This document shows, in pieces, positions 32,205-41,796 of a DNA stretch of 57,686 nucleotides (positions are counted from its first letter, which is position 1; each line of letters begins with the position of its first letter). The stretch spans positions 1-57,686 of the forward strand of contig NZ_RJZE01000036.1 in the NCBI RefSeq assembly GCF_003986935.1. Direction: 5' to 3'. Under the pieces are notes generated by a model. It did not search any database, was not told the origin of the DNA, and saw only the letters and a list, made by a program, of their open reading frames with translations. The stretch is from Paraburkholderia kururiensis JCM 10599 = LMG 19447. Its GTDB lineage: Bacteria > Pseudomonadota > Gammaproteobacteria > Burkholderiales > Burkholderiaceae. The position numbers and the translations under genes were made by a program.

Positions 32205-33557
32205 TCATGACCTTGCGACCTTGGCGCCTTCCTGTGGCTCGCCCCGTTCGGGTTCGGCCAGCGTTTCGAGCGCACGGTTGTGATGCAGCAGCAGCGCAGC
32301 CGCCGCGCCGACAAGACCCGCGCCTGCAAGGCAAAGCAGCCCGGCGCCGAAACCGCCCGTCGCGTCTTTGATCCAGCCCATCGCGTACGGGCCGAAGAAA
32401 CCGGCGAGATTGCCGAGCGAGTTCACTGCCGCGATGCCACCTGCCGCAGCCGCGCCGGACAGGAACGCCGCGGGCAGCGTCCAGATGATCGGCAGACACC
32501 CGAAGATGCCGAAGCCGGCAATAGAAAGCGCGATCATTTTCAGCACCGGATTATCCAGCCCCGCCGCCGCCGCGATGCCCGCTGCCGCGATCACCAGCGC
32601 AATCGCGACATGCCGCTTGCGTTCGAGGCTGCGGTCCGAATGGCGGCCCCAGTAAAGCATGGCCACAAGGCCCACGATATACGGCAGCGACGTCACGAAA
32701 CCGGTCTGCAGATTCGTGAGGCCGAACGCCTTGATGATCTGCGGCAGGAAGAAGCTCAGGCCATAGTTGGTTGCGTTCGCGCCGAAATAGATCAGCGCGA
32801 TGGCGAGAATACGCGGATTAAAGAGCGCCTCCACCACGCTGAACGAACGCACGGCTTCGCGATGCCTGCGCTCCTGCGCCTGGCGTGCGACGAGCCACGC
32901 ACGTTCGTCGTCGGTAAGCCAATGAGCGTCGGCCGGCTTGTCGGTCAGATAAAGCAGCACGCCAATGGAGAGAATCAGCGCGGGCGCCGCTTCGATCAGA
33001 TACAACCACTGCCATCCGGCAAGCCCGCTCTTGCCGTCCAGCGAGAGCAGCGCACCGGAGATCGGGCCGCCAATGACGGTGGACAGCGGAATCGCCGCCA
33101 TGAAGTAGCCGACCACGCGCGCCCTGTACTTCGCGGGAAACCACAGCGTCAGCAGAAAGATGATGCCCGGGAAGAAACCGGCCTCCGCCACGCCGAGCAG
33201 GATGCGCAGCGTGTAGAACACGTGCGCGTTCGACATGCCCGTCATGCGCGAGAGATGCGGAATGAACGCCATCGCGCCGGCCAGAATGCCCCACGTGAAC
33301 ATGATTCGCGCAATCCAGCGGCGTGCACCAAAGCGTTCGAGCAACAGATTCGACGGAACCTCGAAGAAGAAATAGGCGATGAAGAAAATGCCCGCCCCAA
33401 AACCAAAAGCGCTCGACGACAGGTCGAGCGCCTTGTTCATCTGCAGTGCCGCAAAACCGACGTTGACGCGATCAAGGTAAGCGATGAAATAGCAAACGAT
33501 CAGGAACGGGACGAGCCGTGCCGTTACGCGCGCCATGGTGCGTGCTTCGAGCTCCAT
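32205..33557 (-). CDS. MFS transporter, anion:cation symporter (ACS) family
   Basis: A 450-residue 12-helix importer starting at ATG 33557 (MELEARTMARVTARLVPFLI) behind AAGGAG. The helix 1-2 region CYFIAYLDRVNVGFAALQMN and EVPSNLLLERFGARRWIARI are typical for ACS proteins that carry organic anions such as tartrate, glucarate, phthalate or galactonate. First gene of the minus-strand unit with IclR, D-lactate dehydrogenase and an FAH enzyme; it probably imports the carboxylate handled by them. Confidence 0.93.
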   Translation of the reverse strand: MELEARTMARVTARLVPFLIVCYFIAYLDRVNVGFAALQMNKALDLSSSAFGFGAGIFFIAYFFFEVPSNLLLERFGARRWIARIMFTWGILAGAMAFIPHLSRMTGMSNAHVFYTLRILLGVAEAGFFPGIIFLLTLWFPAKYRARVVGYFMAAIPLSTVIGGPISGALLSLDGKSGLAGWQWLYLIEAAPALILSIGVLLYLTDKPADAHWLTDDERAWLVARQAQERRHREAVRSFSVVEALFNPRILAIALIYFGANATNYGLSFFLPQIIKAFGLTNLQTGFVTSLPYIVGLVAMLYWGRHSDRSLERKRHVAIALVIAAAGIAAAAGLDNPVLKMIALSIAGFGIFGCLPIIWTLPAAFLSGAAAAGGIAAVNSLGNLAGFFGPYAMGWIKDATGGFGAGLLCLAGAGLVGAAAALLLHHNRALETLAEPERGEPQEGAKVARS

Positions 33558-33832
33558 CGATGTCTCCTTTTCAGGCCGGCGTCTCGCTGCCTCGCGGCTG
33601 CGGGCAACGGGCCGGACCCATTTTGATGTCGGTCTCGCGGTCAGGCGCGGGAGCCGCGCACGGCGGAAACCTGGACCGCCGTATCGTAAGAGCGCCCGCA
33701 AACGAGGTCCAACAGACTGAGGGATTTTCCAGGCGGTTGTACAAGCCGTGTTCGTCTTAGAGCCGCCGCCTCGCGCCGGCCACGGCTCTCGAGCAGTATC
33801 CGTTCCTCCCGATGAAGCGCGTACCCGATGTA

Positions 33833-35206
33833 TCAGCGCACGCTGTCGAACCACGCTACGACGTTGTTCGAACCGCCGAGCGTCGCGCCGTCGCCGTAAA
33901 GACCGGCGAGAAAGGTCGCCCGATGGCTGCCGCCCTGAACCGGAACGCCGGTCACGAACCGTCCTCCCGCTGCCAGGGCCGGGTAAACCATGCCTGGGTG
34001 AATCGCTTCGTCGGCCAGACCGTACTCGAAGCGGATGGGGCAATCGTAATTCCAGTACGTGGCGCGATTGGCCGCGAGATGCTGGAGGAACGCGCTGTTT
34101 TGCGTTGCCGTGAAGCGTTCGAAAAAATCGGGGACGAGCAGGTTCGAACCCGTCGGCGTGGGCTTCGACTGATCGAAATCCAGCTTGTAGTCTGCCCAGA
34201 ACTTCGTGGCGAACTCGTGAAACTCAGGCCGCACCGTGCTTTTCATCAAACCCTTCAAACCGTACTGCAGTTCGTAGCTCCCCAGCGTCACGATCATGCA
34301 AAGAGAAATCCAGTCCGGAAGCGCCGGATAGGTCGTCACGCCTTGGGGCAAAGCGAAGGTCTGCGCCCCCGCCCAGAAGCGCCATGCTTCATTCAGGTCA
34401 TTGAAAGGACTCGCAACAGCCGTTGCCGCAATCGGCCGAGACTGTTTGCGCAATGCCTGATGTAGCCACTGCGTATTGACCGCGCCTTGCGACCAGCCAT
34501 GGAGAAACAGCTTCGATGGTGTGACGCCCAGCTTGCGCATGGCCGCCTGACCGGCCGCGAGAATATCGAGACACGTGCGAACGGTAACGTCTTTCACCGC
34601 ATAGGCTTCGCCATGTCCCTCGCGAAAAGGGCCCTTGCCGACATAATCGGCCGCGATGACGGCATAGCCCTGCCCCGCGAAACGGTGCACGTTGAAGAGC
34701 GTTTCCAGGGAGTCCGCAGCATCGGTCAGTTGGCGGTCGGCATCGGCGAGAAGCGTGAGATTGGACGGCACCTGGTCGAACGAAAGAATCGTGCCGTGCT
34801 GCCACGACACCAATGGAATCTCGCCCTTTGCCCCAACGGGAAGCGCAAGAAGCCCGCTCACCTTGAGCTTCTCTCCGCTTTCGGGATTCACCGTGAAGGT
34901 GATCACGCGATGCAGATCGACATCGAAACGCGCGCCATGCGTTTTTGCATCGAACGCGGGGAGGATGGCCGGCTTGTTGAAAAGCGGATAAGCCGCCGCC
35001 ACGAGTTCGTCGAGCCGCCCGGCGCTGACGCGGCATGAGCGGTCGATACCCGATGCGCCAGCATGACCGCCGCCCGCCGCAACCGCAGGTGCGTCGGTTA
35101 GCGCGATTGCCGCTACTGCGGCCGCACCCCGTAACAGAGTACGTCGTGGCTCGTTGACCTCCCGGTCTCTGGACGTAGCGGCCAGAACGCTTGCAATAAA
35201 CGACAT
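33833..35206 (-). CDS. Tat-exported alpha/beta hydrolase
   Basis: A 457-residue hydrolase from ATG 35206 (MSFIASVLAATSRDREV). Residues about 19-50 carry a twin-arginine signal (EPRRTLLRGAAAVAAIAL), so the protein is exported folded. The nucleophile elbow is HGWSQGA, with the probable Asp in YGLADEAIHPG and His in GGSHRATF. The SWQHGT stretch supplies the oxyanion loop. The size and layout recall secreted lipase/esterase and feruloyl-esterase-like groups. It stands alone: 144 bases from the xylulokinase stop and 275 bases from the ACS transporter gene. Substrate unknown. Confidence 0.83.
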   Translation of the reverse strand: MSFIASVLAATSRDREVNEPRRTLLRGAAAVAAIALTDAPAVAAGGGHAGASGIDRSCRVSAGRLDELVAAAYPLFNKPAILPAFDAKTHGARFDVDLHRVITFTVNPESGEKLKVSGLLALPVGAKGEIPLVSWQHGTILSFDQVPSNLTLLADADRQLTDAADSLETLFNVHRFAGQGYAVIAADYVGKGPFREGHGEAYAVKDVTVRTCLDILAAGQAAMRKLGVTPSKLFLHGWSQGAVNTQWLHQALRKQSRPIAATAVASPFNDLNEAWRFWAGAQTFALPQGVTTYPALPDWISLCMIVTLGSYELQYGLKGLMKSTVRPEFHEFATKFWADYKLDFDQSKPTPTGSNLLVPDFFERFTATQNSAFLQHLAANRATYWNYDCPIRFEYGLADEAIHPGMVYPALAAGGRFVTGVPVQGGSHRATFLAGLYGDGATLGGSNNVVAWFDSVR

Positions 35207-35350
35207 GTGGAAGACTCCGTGATAGCTGAAAGGCGCTTCAGAGCAGACCGCGGCAATACTCACCTCGGTCTGCAACCGGAAAATCCTGGTCGTTAATTGC
35301 GGCGGCGATATTGAGCTATCTCAAGACGTCGGGACGTTGGCGTTTATCGA

Positions 35351-36820
35351 TTACCTCGTTGAAGCGCGAAATTCGTCTTTTAACGCGTAGTACAGGCGCC
35401 GATAACGCGCGAGCCGATCGTCCAGCATCGCCCGTGTCGACAGGGACGGTTCGTATCGCTCGACCACTGGCGGCGCGACGCATACTGCGTCAAGGGCCTC
35501 CCCTGTGCAGGCAAGACGCGCGAGTCGTCCCGCTCCCAGCGCCGCACCCACCTCGCTGCCTTCGTGAAGATCGAGAGGAAAGCCGAGCGCCGTTGCGCAG
35601 AGCCGTCCCCACACTGCGCTGCGCGAGCCGCCGCCGATGAACGATGCACGCTCCAGCACCGTGCCGGCACCTTGCAGTGCCGCGTAACCGTCGGTCATCG
35701 CAAACGCCACACCCTCCATCACGCTATAGGCGAAATCCGCCGCACTGTGCGACGCCGTCATGCCGAAGAACACGCCCTTCGCGTCGGCCGCGTTATGCGG
35801 CGTGCGCTCGCCATTGAGATACGGCTGGAAGATCGGTGCGGTCGCCGCATCCGCCGTGGGTGCCATTTCGACCAGTTCGGGCACGCTCGTTTTCAGCACG
35901 CGCGACAACCAGTGCAGGCTTGCCGCGGCGGAAAGAATCACGCTCATCTGATGCCATTGCCCCGGCACGCAATGACAGAACGCGTGCACGGCCTGCGCGG
36001 GGTTCGGCGCGTAACGGCCGGTAGCCGCAAACAGCACGCCCGATGTGCCGAGCGAAAGAAACGCATCGCCTGTCTTTGCCACGCCAATGCCAATCGCACT
36101 CGCTGCGTTGTCGCCCGCTCCGCCGCACACCGTCACGCGCTCGCTGAGCCCCCATTCACGCCGCAAATCGTCGCGCAACGGCGCACCCGGCTCGCTGCCT
36201 TCAACGAGCCGCGGCATGTTCTCCCGTGTCAGGCCCGTGGCCTCCAGCATGCGTTCGGACCAGTCCCGTTTGCCGACGTCGAGCCACAGGGTGCCCGACG
36301 CATCGGACATCTCGGAGACGAACTCGCCCGTCAAGCGCCACGCAACGTAGTCCTTCGGCAGCAGGACTTTCTGCACGGAGGCGAATACGGCCGGCTCGTA
36401 CTTCGAGAGCCACAGCAGCTTGGGGGCAGTGAAGCCGGGCATCGCCAGATTGCCCGTAATCGCACGCGAGTCGGGCACGAGTGTTTCCAGTTCGACACAC
36501 TCTGCATAGGCACGCGTGTCGTTCCAGAGAATGGCGGGGCGCAGCACGTTTCCACCGCGGTCGAGCAGCGTCGCACCGTGCATCTGCCCTGAAAGGCCGA
36601 TACCGCGTAACCGGGCAAATGCGTGAGGCTGTGCCGCGCGAATCGCATCGATGGCATCGAGGGTGGCCTGCCACCAGTCCTGCGGGCTTTGCTCCGACCA
36701 GTGAGGATGAGGACGATCGACGCGCAGTGCAATGCCGGCGCTCGCCACGACGTTGGAGGAATCGTCTGTCAGAACTGCTTTGACTTCCGAAGTACCGAGA
36801 TCAATGCCGATATAACTCAA
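35351..36820 (-). CDS. xylB: Xylulokinase
   Basis: A 489-residue FGGY kinase converting D-xylulose to D-xylulose 5-phosphate. The N-terminal phosphate loop is YIGIDLGTSEVKAVLTD; the substrate-binding region is GIGLSGQMHGATLLD and ILWNDTRAYAEC; the catalytic Asp is in VCGGAGDNAASAIGIG; the ATP-site loop is FLSLGTSGVLF, and the C-terminal adenosine motif is FIGGGSRSAVWGRL. The QMHG motif is characteristic of xylulokinases as opposed to glycerol kinases. It is the last gene of the xylitol operon, after the AraC regulator. Confidence 0.95.
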   Translation of the reverse strand: MSYIGIDLGTSEVKAVLTDDSSNVVASAGIALRVDRPHPHWSEQSPQDWWQATLDAIDAIRAAQPHAFARLRGIGLSGQMHGATLLDRGGNVLRPAILWNDTRAYAECVELETLVPDSRAITGNLAMPGFTAPKLLWLSKYEPAVFASVQKVLLPKDYVAWRLTGEFVSEMSDASGTLWLDVGKRDWSERMLEATGLTRENMPRLVEGSEPGAPLRDDLRREWGLSERVTVCGGAGDNAASAIGIGVAKTGDAFLSLGTSGVLFAATGRYAPNPAQAVHAFCHCVPGQWHQMSVILSAAASLHWLSRVLKTSVPELVEMAPTADAATAPIFQPYLNGERTPHNAADAKGVFFGMTASHSAADFAYSVMEGVAFAMTDGYAALQGAGTVLERASFIGGGSRSAVWGRLCATALGFPLDLHEGSEVGAALGAGRLARLACTGEALDAVCVAPPVVERYEPSLSTRAMLDDRLARYRRLYYALKDEFRASTR

Positions 36821-36886
36821 AGTTCGATCCTGTTGAAAGGCGGGCAGGGTTAGCGGAGATTGCCCGCTACGCGTTGCGAGACGTTT

Positions 36887-37780
36887 TCAGGCTGCCGCTT
36901 TCTGTGCGTGCGCCGACGGTTCGTTGAGCCGGTGCAGTGCGCGAAACTTCGATGGCGGTATGCCTTTCTGCGCCAGAAATTGCCGATTGAAATTCGACAC
37001 GTTGTTGAAGCCCACGCGGTAGCAGATGTCCGTCACGCCGAGGCTCGTGCACATGAGCAGCTCGCACGCCTCGTTCAGGCGCAGCCGGTTCTGGTACTGC
37101 ACAAAGGTGCAGCCGGTATGTCGCTTGAAAAACCGCGTGAACGTGCTGATGCTCATGCCGGACAGTTCTGCGACGTCGATCTCGCGCAGATTGCCCGCGA
37201 GGTTCTGGCGTATGTAGGAGAGCACCTGATTGATCGTCGACGACATGTAACGCTGCGCGTTGACGTCGTACGCCGGCCCCGCCAGCGCTTTCCTATCCGC
37301 GCAGTGTGTGAGTTCGTCGAGAATCGTCATGAGCAGTGCCACGCGGCGCGCGCCGTGCGCATCGCAAAGCGCTTCGATCAGCGGCGCGATGGAAAGACCG
37401 AGACAATCGGGAAACTGGATGCCACGCGAGGCGTCGTCGATGAGCGCAAGCACCGGTCCCAGTTCCGCGAACGCCGACACCATGCGTTGCACCGCGTCGC
37501 GAGAGAACTGCAGCACCAGGTCACGCGACGGCACGGTTATCTCGTTGCCGCCGTCGCTCACCCAGTTGTGCGGCAGGTTCGGACCCGTCAACACGAGATT
37601 GCCCGGCGCGAAGTCGCCGATATAGTCGCCGACGAAACACTTGCCCGACGATTCGCGAATGACGTGAATCTCGTACTCCGGATGGAAATGCCATTTCGCG
37701 ACCCTGTGCGGATAGTCGTGCACCCACGCACGGAACGATTCGTCCTGCCGGGTATGAACGAGTTCGAGATCCGGATTCAT
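36887..37780 (-). CDS. AraC-family regulator of the pentitol operon
   Basis: A 297-residue regulator with an N-terminal cupin sensor domain (WHFHPEYEIHVIRESSGKCF, DFAPGNLVLTGPNLPHNWVS) and two C-terminal helix-turn-helix motifs (EIDVAELSGMSISTFTRFFK, TDICYRVGFNNVSNFNRQFL). It lies between the ABC ATPase and xylulokinase genes on the same strand, 47 and 66 bases away. The cupin probably binds the pentitol or pentulose and activates the operon. Confidence 0.93.
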   Translation of the reverse strand: MNPDLELVHTRQDESFRAWVHDYPHRVAKWHFHPEYEIHVIRESSGKCFVGDYIGDFAPGNLVLTGPNLPHNWVSDGGNEITVPSRDLVLQFSRDAVQRMVSAFAELGPVLALIDDASRGIQFPDCLGLSIAPLIEALCDAHGARRVALLMTILDELTHCADRKALAGPAYDVNAQRYMSSTINQVLSYIRQNLAGNLREIDVAELSGMSISTFTRFFKRHTGCTFVQYQNRLRLNEACELLMCTSLGVTDICYRVGFNNVSNFNRQFLAQKGIPPSKFRALHRLNEPSAHAQKAAA

Positions 37781-37827
37781 GCGTCGTCTCCTTCACATGT
37801 CGCTACGCGGCGCTCCTCCTGGCGTTG

Positions 37828-39012
37828 CTACTGCACACCCAGCGTGGGCGCCGCGTGATGGATGGCGTTAGGGGTGGCGTGCTCGTGCTGTCGGCCTGCG
37901 GAATCGTACTGCAGATCGAGCGAGAGGTTTTCGCCGCTCTTCGCGTCAAACACGTGCAGGTCTTGTACCTCGAACTCGAGCATCACGTTTGCATCAGGCG
38001 CTGGCACGCTGGTGGATGGAATCAGCGCGGCTACCCGCTCGCCCGAGCAATCCACCGTGATGAGCGCTTCTGCGCCCAGCATCTCGACCAGTTCTACCGT
38101 GCCATGCAACGCCAGCGTTTCGTTCGCGCGTGGCGCCGTTCTGACGCGCACGTAGTTTGGCCGGATCGCGAGCTTCACCGCCTGCCCATCGGATAGGCTG
38201 TTGAAGCGTTGACCGTGCAATTCCCAGCGTTCGCTCTTCGCTCGCACCGCAACCACGTCCCCGCTGCGCTCCACCACGCCATCCAGAAAGTTCATGGCGG
38301 GCGTACCAATAAAGCCTGCCGCGAACGACGTGCGAGGGTACCGGTACAGTTCCGTCGGCGTACCTTGCTGTTCGATGCGGCCCCCGCGCATCAGGATCAC
38401 GCGATCGGCAAGCGTCATTGCTTCGAGTTGGTCGTGCGTCACGTAGACGGTCGTCGTCTTCAGACGTTGATGCAGGCGTTTGATGTCGGTGCGCAACTGC
38501 GCCCGCAGTTGCGCGTCCAGATTCGAAAGCGGTTCGTCGAAGAGGAACACGGCAGGTGTCTTGATCATCGCCCGCGCAATGGCCGCGCGCTGCTGCTGGC
38601 CACCGGACATCGCCCGCGGCTTGCGCTCGAGCAGTGCGTCGAGGTTGAGCATGGCGGCCACCTCGCGCACACGCCGGTCGATTTCGTCTTTCGGCGTCTT
38701 GAGCCGCCGCAGACCGAACGCGATGTTGTCGTACACGTTCATGTGCGGATAGAGCGCGTAGTTCTGAAACACCATTGCGACGTTGCGCTCGCGCGCGGGC
38801 ACCTGGTTCACCACGGCGCCACCTATCAGCAGGTCGCCGCCGGTGATCTCTTCAAGCCCTGCGATCATCCTCAGCATGGTGGATTTCCCGCAACCCGACG
38901 GACCCAGCAGTACGACGAACTCGCCCTCGTCGATATGCAGGTCGAGCGGATGCAGCACGGGCGCCCCGCTGTCGTACTGCTTGGTCAGCCCCTTGCAGAC
39001 GATATTGGCCAT
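37828..39012 (-). CDS. Carbohydrate ABC transporter ATPase, MalK/UgpC type
   Basis: A 394-residue ATPase. Walker A GPSGCGKST (37-45), Q-loop VFQNYALYPH, signature MSGGQQQRAAIARAM, Walker B AVFLFDEPLSNLD, switch His in YVTHDQLEAM, and a C-terminal OB/TOBE domain (about 240-370) containing LAIRPNYVRV. It energises the MalF/MalG-type permease pair of the same operon. The dehydrogenase gene lies 3 bases upstream, implying coupled translation. Confidence 0.95.
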   Translation of the reverse strand: MANIVCKGLTKQYDSGAPVLHPLDLHIDEGEFVVLLGPSGCGKSTMLRMIAGLEEITGGDLLIGGAVVNQVPARERNVAMVFQNYALYPHMNVYDNIAFGLRRLKTPKDEIDRRVREVAAMLNLDALLERKPRAMSGGQQQRAAIARAMIKTPAVFLFDEPLSNLDAQLRAQLRTDIKRLHQRLKTTTVYVTHDQLEAMTLADRVILMRGGRIEQQGTPTELYRYPRTSFAAGFIGTPAMNFLDGVVERSGDVVAVRAKSERWELHGQRFNSLSDGQAVKLAIRPNYVRVRTAPRANETLALHGTVELVEMLGAEALITVDCSGERVAALIPSTSVPAPDANVMLEFEVQDLHVFDAKSGENLSLDLQYDSAGRQHEHATPNAIHHAAPTLGVQ

Positions 39013-39015
39013 GGC

Positions 39016-40050
39016 TCAATCCATCTCGATCTGGATCTTGACGTCTTCGGGGCGTCCGGCCGCAGCTTCCTCGAACGCCTTCACGCCCTGCGAGAACGCG
39101 AACTTGCGCGAGATGAACGGCTTCACGTCAATCGCACCCGAGCTGATCAGTGCAAGCGCCCGCGGGAAGATATTGGCATAACGAAATACCGATTCGAGCC
39201 GCACTTCCCTGGCCTGCATCGCGACAACGTCAAGCGCAACGGGCTTGGCCGGCATGCCTACGAGTACCGCACAACCACCGGGGCACACAAGATCGAGCAG
39301 CGTTTCGAACACGGCGGCGTTGCCCGACGCTTCGAACACGACGTCGGCGCCCCAGCCCTGCGTGACCTGCCGTACCACGTCGAGCAGCGACTGTTCGGCC
39401 GCGTGCACGGTGACCACTGCAGGATGATTTGCGAAATGCGCGAGTTTCTCCTTCACCACGTCGGCGAGAATCACGCGTGATGCGCCGCCTGCAAGTGCGG
39501 CGAGTGTGGTCATCGCGCCGATGGTGCCGGCGCCGATCACGACTGCCACGTCGCCGGGCTTCATGGCCGCCTTCTTGGCGGCCTGCAGACCGATGGAAAG
39601 CGGCTCGACGATCGCGCCTTCTGCGAACGTCACGTTATCGGGCAGGCGATACGTGAAAGCCGCCGGGTGCACCACATACGGCGTGAGGCAACCGTGAATG
39701 GGTGGCGTGGCCCAGAAGCGCACAGCGGGGTCCAGATTGTAGAGGCCGCGCATCGTGGCCGGCGAATCGAACTGCGGAATACCGGGTTCCATGCAGACGC
39801 GGTCGCCCACGTTCAGGTGACTCACCTCTGCGCCCACTTCCACCACGGTACCTGAAGCCTCATGCCCGAGCACCATCGGCTGCTCCACCTTGAACGGCCC
39901 GATACGACCGTGCGTGAAGTAGTGAACGTCGCTCCCGCAGACACCAACGGTGTGGATACGAATCTTGACGTCGCGCGGCCCGACCGCCAGCGGCAGGTCG
40001 ATGTCGCGCAAGCTCAGGCGGCGTGCTTCTTCGAGTACAAGGGCCTTCAT
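39016..40050 (-). CDS. NAD-dependent xylitol dehydrogenase
   Basis: A 344-residue zinc-type polyol dehydrogenase. Catalytic zinc ligands Cys38 (GVCGSD) and His63-Glu64 (LGHEASG) are present, the cofactor fold shows VIGAGTIGAM, and an Asp follows the second strand (RVILADVV), favouring NAD. The structural-zinc lobe has no cysteines (EPGIPQFDSPATMRGLYNLD), a feature shared with characterised bacterial xylitol dehydrogenases, as is the run VRFWATPPIHGCLTPYVVHP. Oxidises xylitol (or D-arabitol) to D-xylulose for the xylulokinase in the operon. It sits between permease and ATPase genes. Confidence 0.9.
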   Translation of the reverse strand: MKALVLEEARRLSLRDIDLPLAVGPRDVKIRIHTVGVCGSDVHYFTHGRIGPFKVEQPMVLGHEASGTVVEVGAEVSHLNVGDRVCMEPGIPQFDSPATMRGLYNLDPAVRFWATPPIHGCLTPYVVHPAAFTYRLPDNVTFAEGAIVEPLSIGLQAAKKAAMKPGDVAVVIGAGTIGAMTTLAALAGGASRVILADVVKEKLAHFANHPAVVTVHAAEQSLLDVVRQVTQGWGADVVFEASGNAAVFETLLDLVCPGGCAVLVGMPAKPVALDVVAMQAREVRLESVFRYANIFPRALALISSGAIDVKPFISRKFAFSQGVKAFEEAAAGRPEDVKIQIEMD

Positions 40051-40063
40051 CAGAGCATTCTCC

Positions 40064-40876
40064 TTACTTTCCTTTCAGCATTGAGTTCAACAGGCGGCTT
40101 AGCACGCCCACGAAAATGATGGGCGGGATGGCGAGCAACACCGTTGAGGCATTGATGACGCCCCAAGGCACCTCTTGCCCCAGCGACGTGAAAGCGGACG
40201 CCACGACAGGCAGCGTCGCGCTGCGCGAAGACGTGAGCGCAAGCGCAATCATCAGTTCGTTCCAGACCAGTACGAAACTAAACACGATGCCGCCCATTAG
40301 CGTGCTGCCGCAGGTAGGCAGCGCGATGCGCCAGAACACGGCGTAGGGACCGTAGCCGTCCAGCGTCGCGGCCTCCTCGATCTCGCGCGGCATGCGCTGG
40401 AACACGGGAATCGAAAGCCATGTGATGGTCGAAAGCGTGGTCAGCAGATACGTCACGATCATGGAGAGCCGCGTGTCGTAGAGCCCCAGGTCGATCCAGA
40501 TCGCGATGAGCGGAATCGCCACCGCGACAGGCGGCAAAAAGCGCAGCGACAGCAGGAAGAACTGGATGTCGCGCTTGGCCGGCACATGAAAACGCGCAAT
40601 CACGTAGGCCGCCGGCACGCCGAGCGCGGTCCCCAGCACGACGGCCGTCCCCACGATCAACGCGCTGTTTTGCAGCGCAATGAGCACTTCAGGGCTCGAG
40701 ATGACCTGACGGTAGTTGCTGAGCGTCGGCGTGAAGATGAAACGCGGCGTGGGTGTAACGATGTCGAGCAAATGCTTGAGCGAGTTGAGCACTGCCCAGA
40801 AGAGCGGAAATGCCGCTACCAGCACGAGCGCGGCGCCAAACAGCAAGACCGTGCTGCGGGATATCAGTCTTCCCAT
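40064..40876 (-). CDS. Carbohydrate ABC permease, MalG type
   Basis: A 270-residue inner-membrane protein with six segments, starting at ATG 40876 (MGRLISRSTVLLFGAALVLV), 12 bases inside the end of the MalF-type gene, so the two are translationally coupled. The EAA loop is EIEEAATLDGYGPYAVFWRI-A-LP. Longer upstream frames are discarded because they run through the partner gene. It forms the pore with the MalF-type partner and the MalK-type ATPase for pentitol uptake. Confidence 0.93.
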   Translation of the reverse strand: MGRLISRSTVLLFGAALVLVAAFPLFWAVLNSLKHLLDIVTPTPRFIFTPTLSNYRQVISSPEVLIALQNSALIVGTAVVLGTALGVPAAYVIARFHVPAKRDIQFFLLSLRFLPPVAVAIPLIAIWIDLGLYDTRLSMIVTYLLTTLSTITWLSIPVFQRMPREIEEAATLDGYGPYAVFWRIALPTCGSTLMGGIVFSFVLVWNELMIALALTSSRSATLPVVASAFTSLGQEVPWGVINASTVLLAIPPIIFVGVLSRLLNSMLKGK

Positions 40877-41742
40877 TTGTTCACCCGCTTCCAGATCAAG
40901 GTAAAGATGAGGGTGGTCGCGATCATCATCAGGACTGCCATGCTCGACGCGTACGAGACTTTTCCGGAAAGGCCGATTCCTTGCGAATAGGCATACATGT
41001 CCAGCGTTTCGGTGGAAACGCCGGGGCCGCCTTTGGTCATCACGTAGATCAGGTCGAACGAACGCAACGACTCGACCATCTTGATGAAAACAAGGCTCAT
41101 GATGGGCGCTCTGAGCATGGGTAGCGCAATCCACGCGTAGACCTGCCAGGTCTTCGCATAGTCGAGCCGCGCGGCTTCGAGCGGCTCGGGCGGCAGCGTC
41201 TCCAGCAGCTTCAGCACCACCACGGCAAAGAACAGGCCCCATTGCCAGATGTCGACCAGCGCAACAGCGTAGAGCGCCACGGCCGGGTCGGACAGGAACG
41301 CCGTATTGGGCACGCCGACCACACCGAGCAGCCAGCTCAAAACGCCGCTCAACGGCGAATACATGAACTTCCAGATGAACGCAGCCGAAACGCGGGGCAG
41401 CAGAACCGGCACAATCAGCAGGACACCGATCAGGTTGCGCATGCGCCCATGCACGTTCTCGAACAGGTAGACAGCGATCACGACACCCACCGCGACGGCG
41501 CCTAACACCGTGACGATCTCCCAGATCGCGGAGACCTCGATGGAATTGATGAAGCGCCGATCTGCTGCGAGACGCAGGAAATTGCGAAACCAGACGTACT
41601 CGCTATCCGGGTACCGCAGCACACGGTTCTTGAGCGCGAGATTGATGGCCGCCACCGTGGGTACGAGACCCAGCACCGCCATCACGACGAGCGGCGGCAC
41701 GAGAAACACGAACGGAAGACTGGTCTTGCCGCGATTGAACAT
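40864..41742 (-). CDS. Carbohydrate ABC permease, MalF type
   Basis: A 292-residue six-segment permease. ATG 41742 (MFNRGKTSLPFVFLVPPLVV) is preferred as GGAG precedes it; ATG 41757 would add five residues. The EAA loop reads EPLEAARLDYAKTWQVYAWI-A-LP. Follows the binding-protein gene by 54 bases and overlaps the MalG-type gene by 13. Confidence 0.93.
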   Translation of the reverse strand: MFNRGKTSLPFVFLVPPLVVMAVLGLVPTVAAINLALKNRVLRYPDSEYVWFRNFLRLAADRRFINSIEVSAIWEIVTVLGAVAVGVVIAVYLFENVHGRMRNLIGVLLIVPVLLPRVSAAFIWKFMYSPLSGVLSWLLGVVGVPNTAFLSDPAVALYAVALVDIWQWGLFFAVVVLKLLETLPPEPLEAARLDYAKTWQVYAWIALPMLRAPIMSLVFIKMVESLRSFDLIYVMTKGGPGVSTETLDMYAYSQGIGLSGKVSYASSMAVLMMIATTLIFTLIWKRVNKWED

Positions 41743-41796
41743 TGCCTGCTCCAGCATGCATCGGGACAGGGCACGTTGCCGTGCCCCGGGGACAGG

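Noticed and set aside
32280..33626. 448-codon plus-strand frame
   Set aside because: It is antisense to the ACS transporter; strongly basic and without membrane or domain features.
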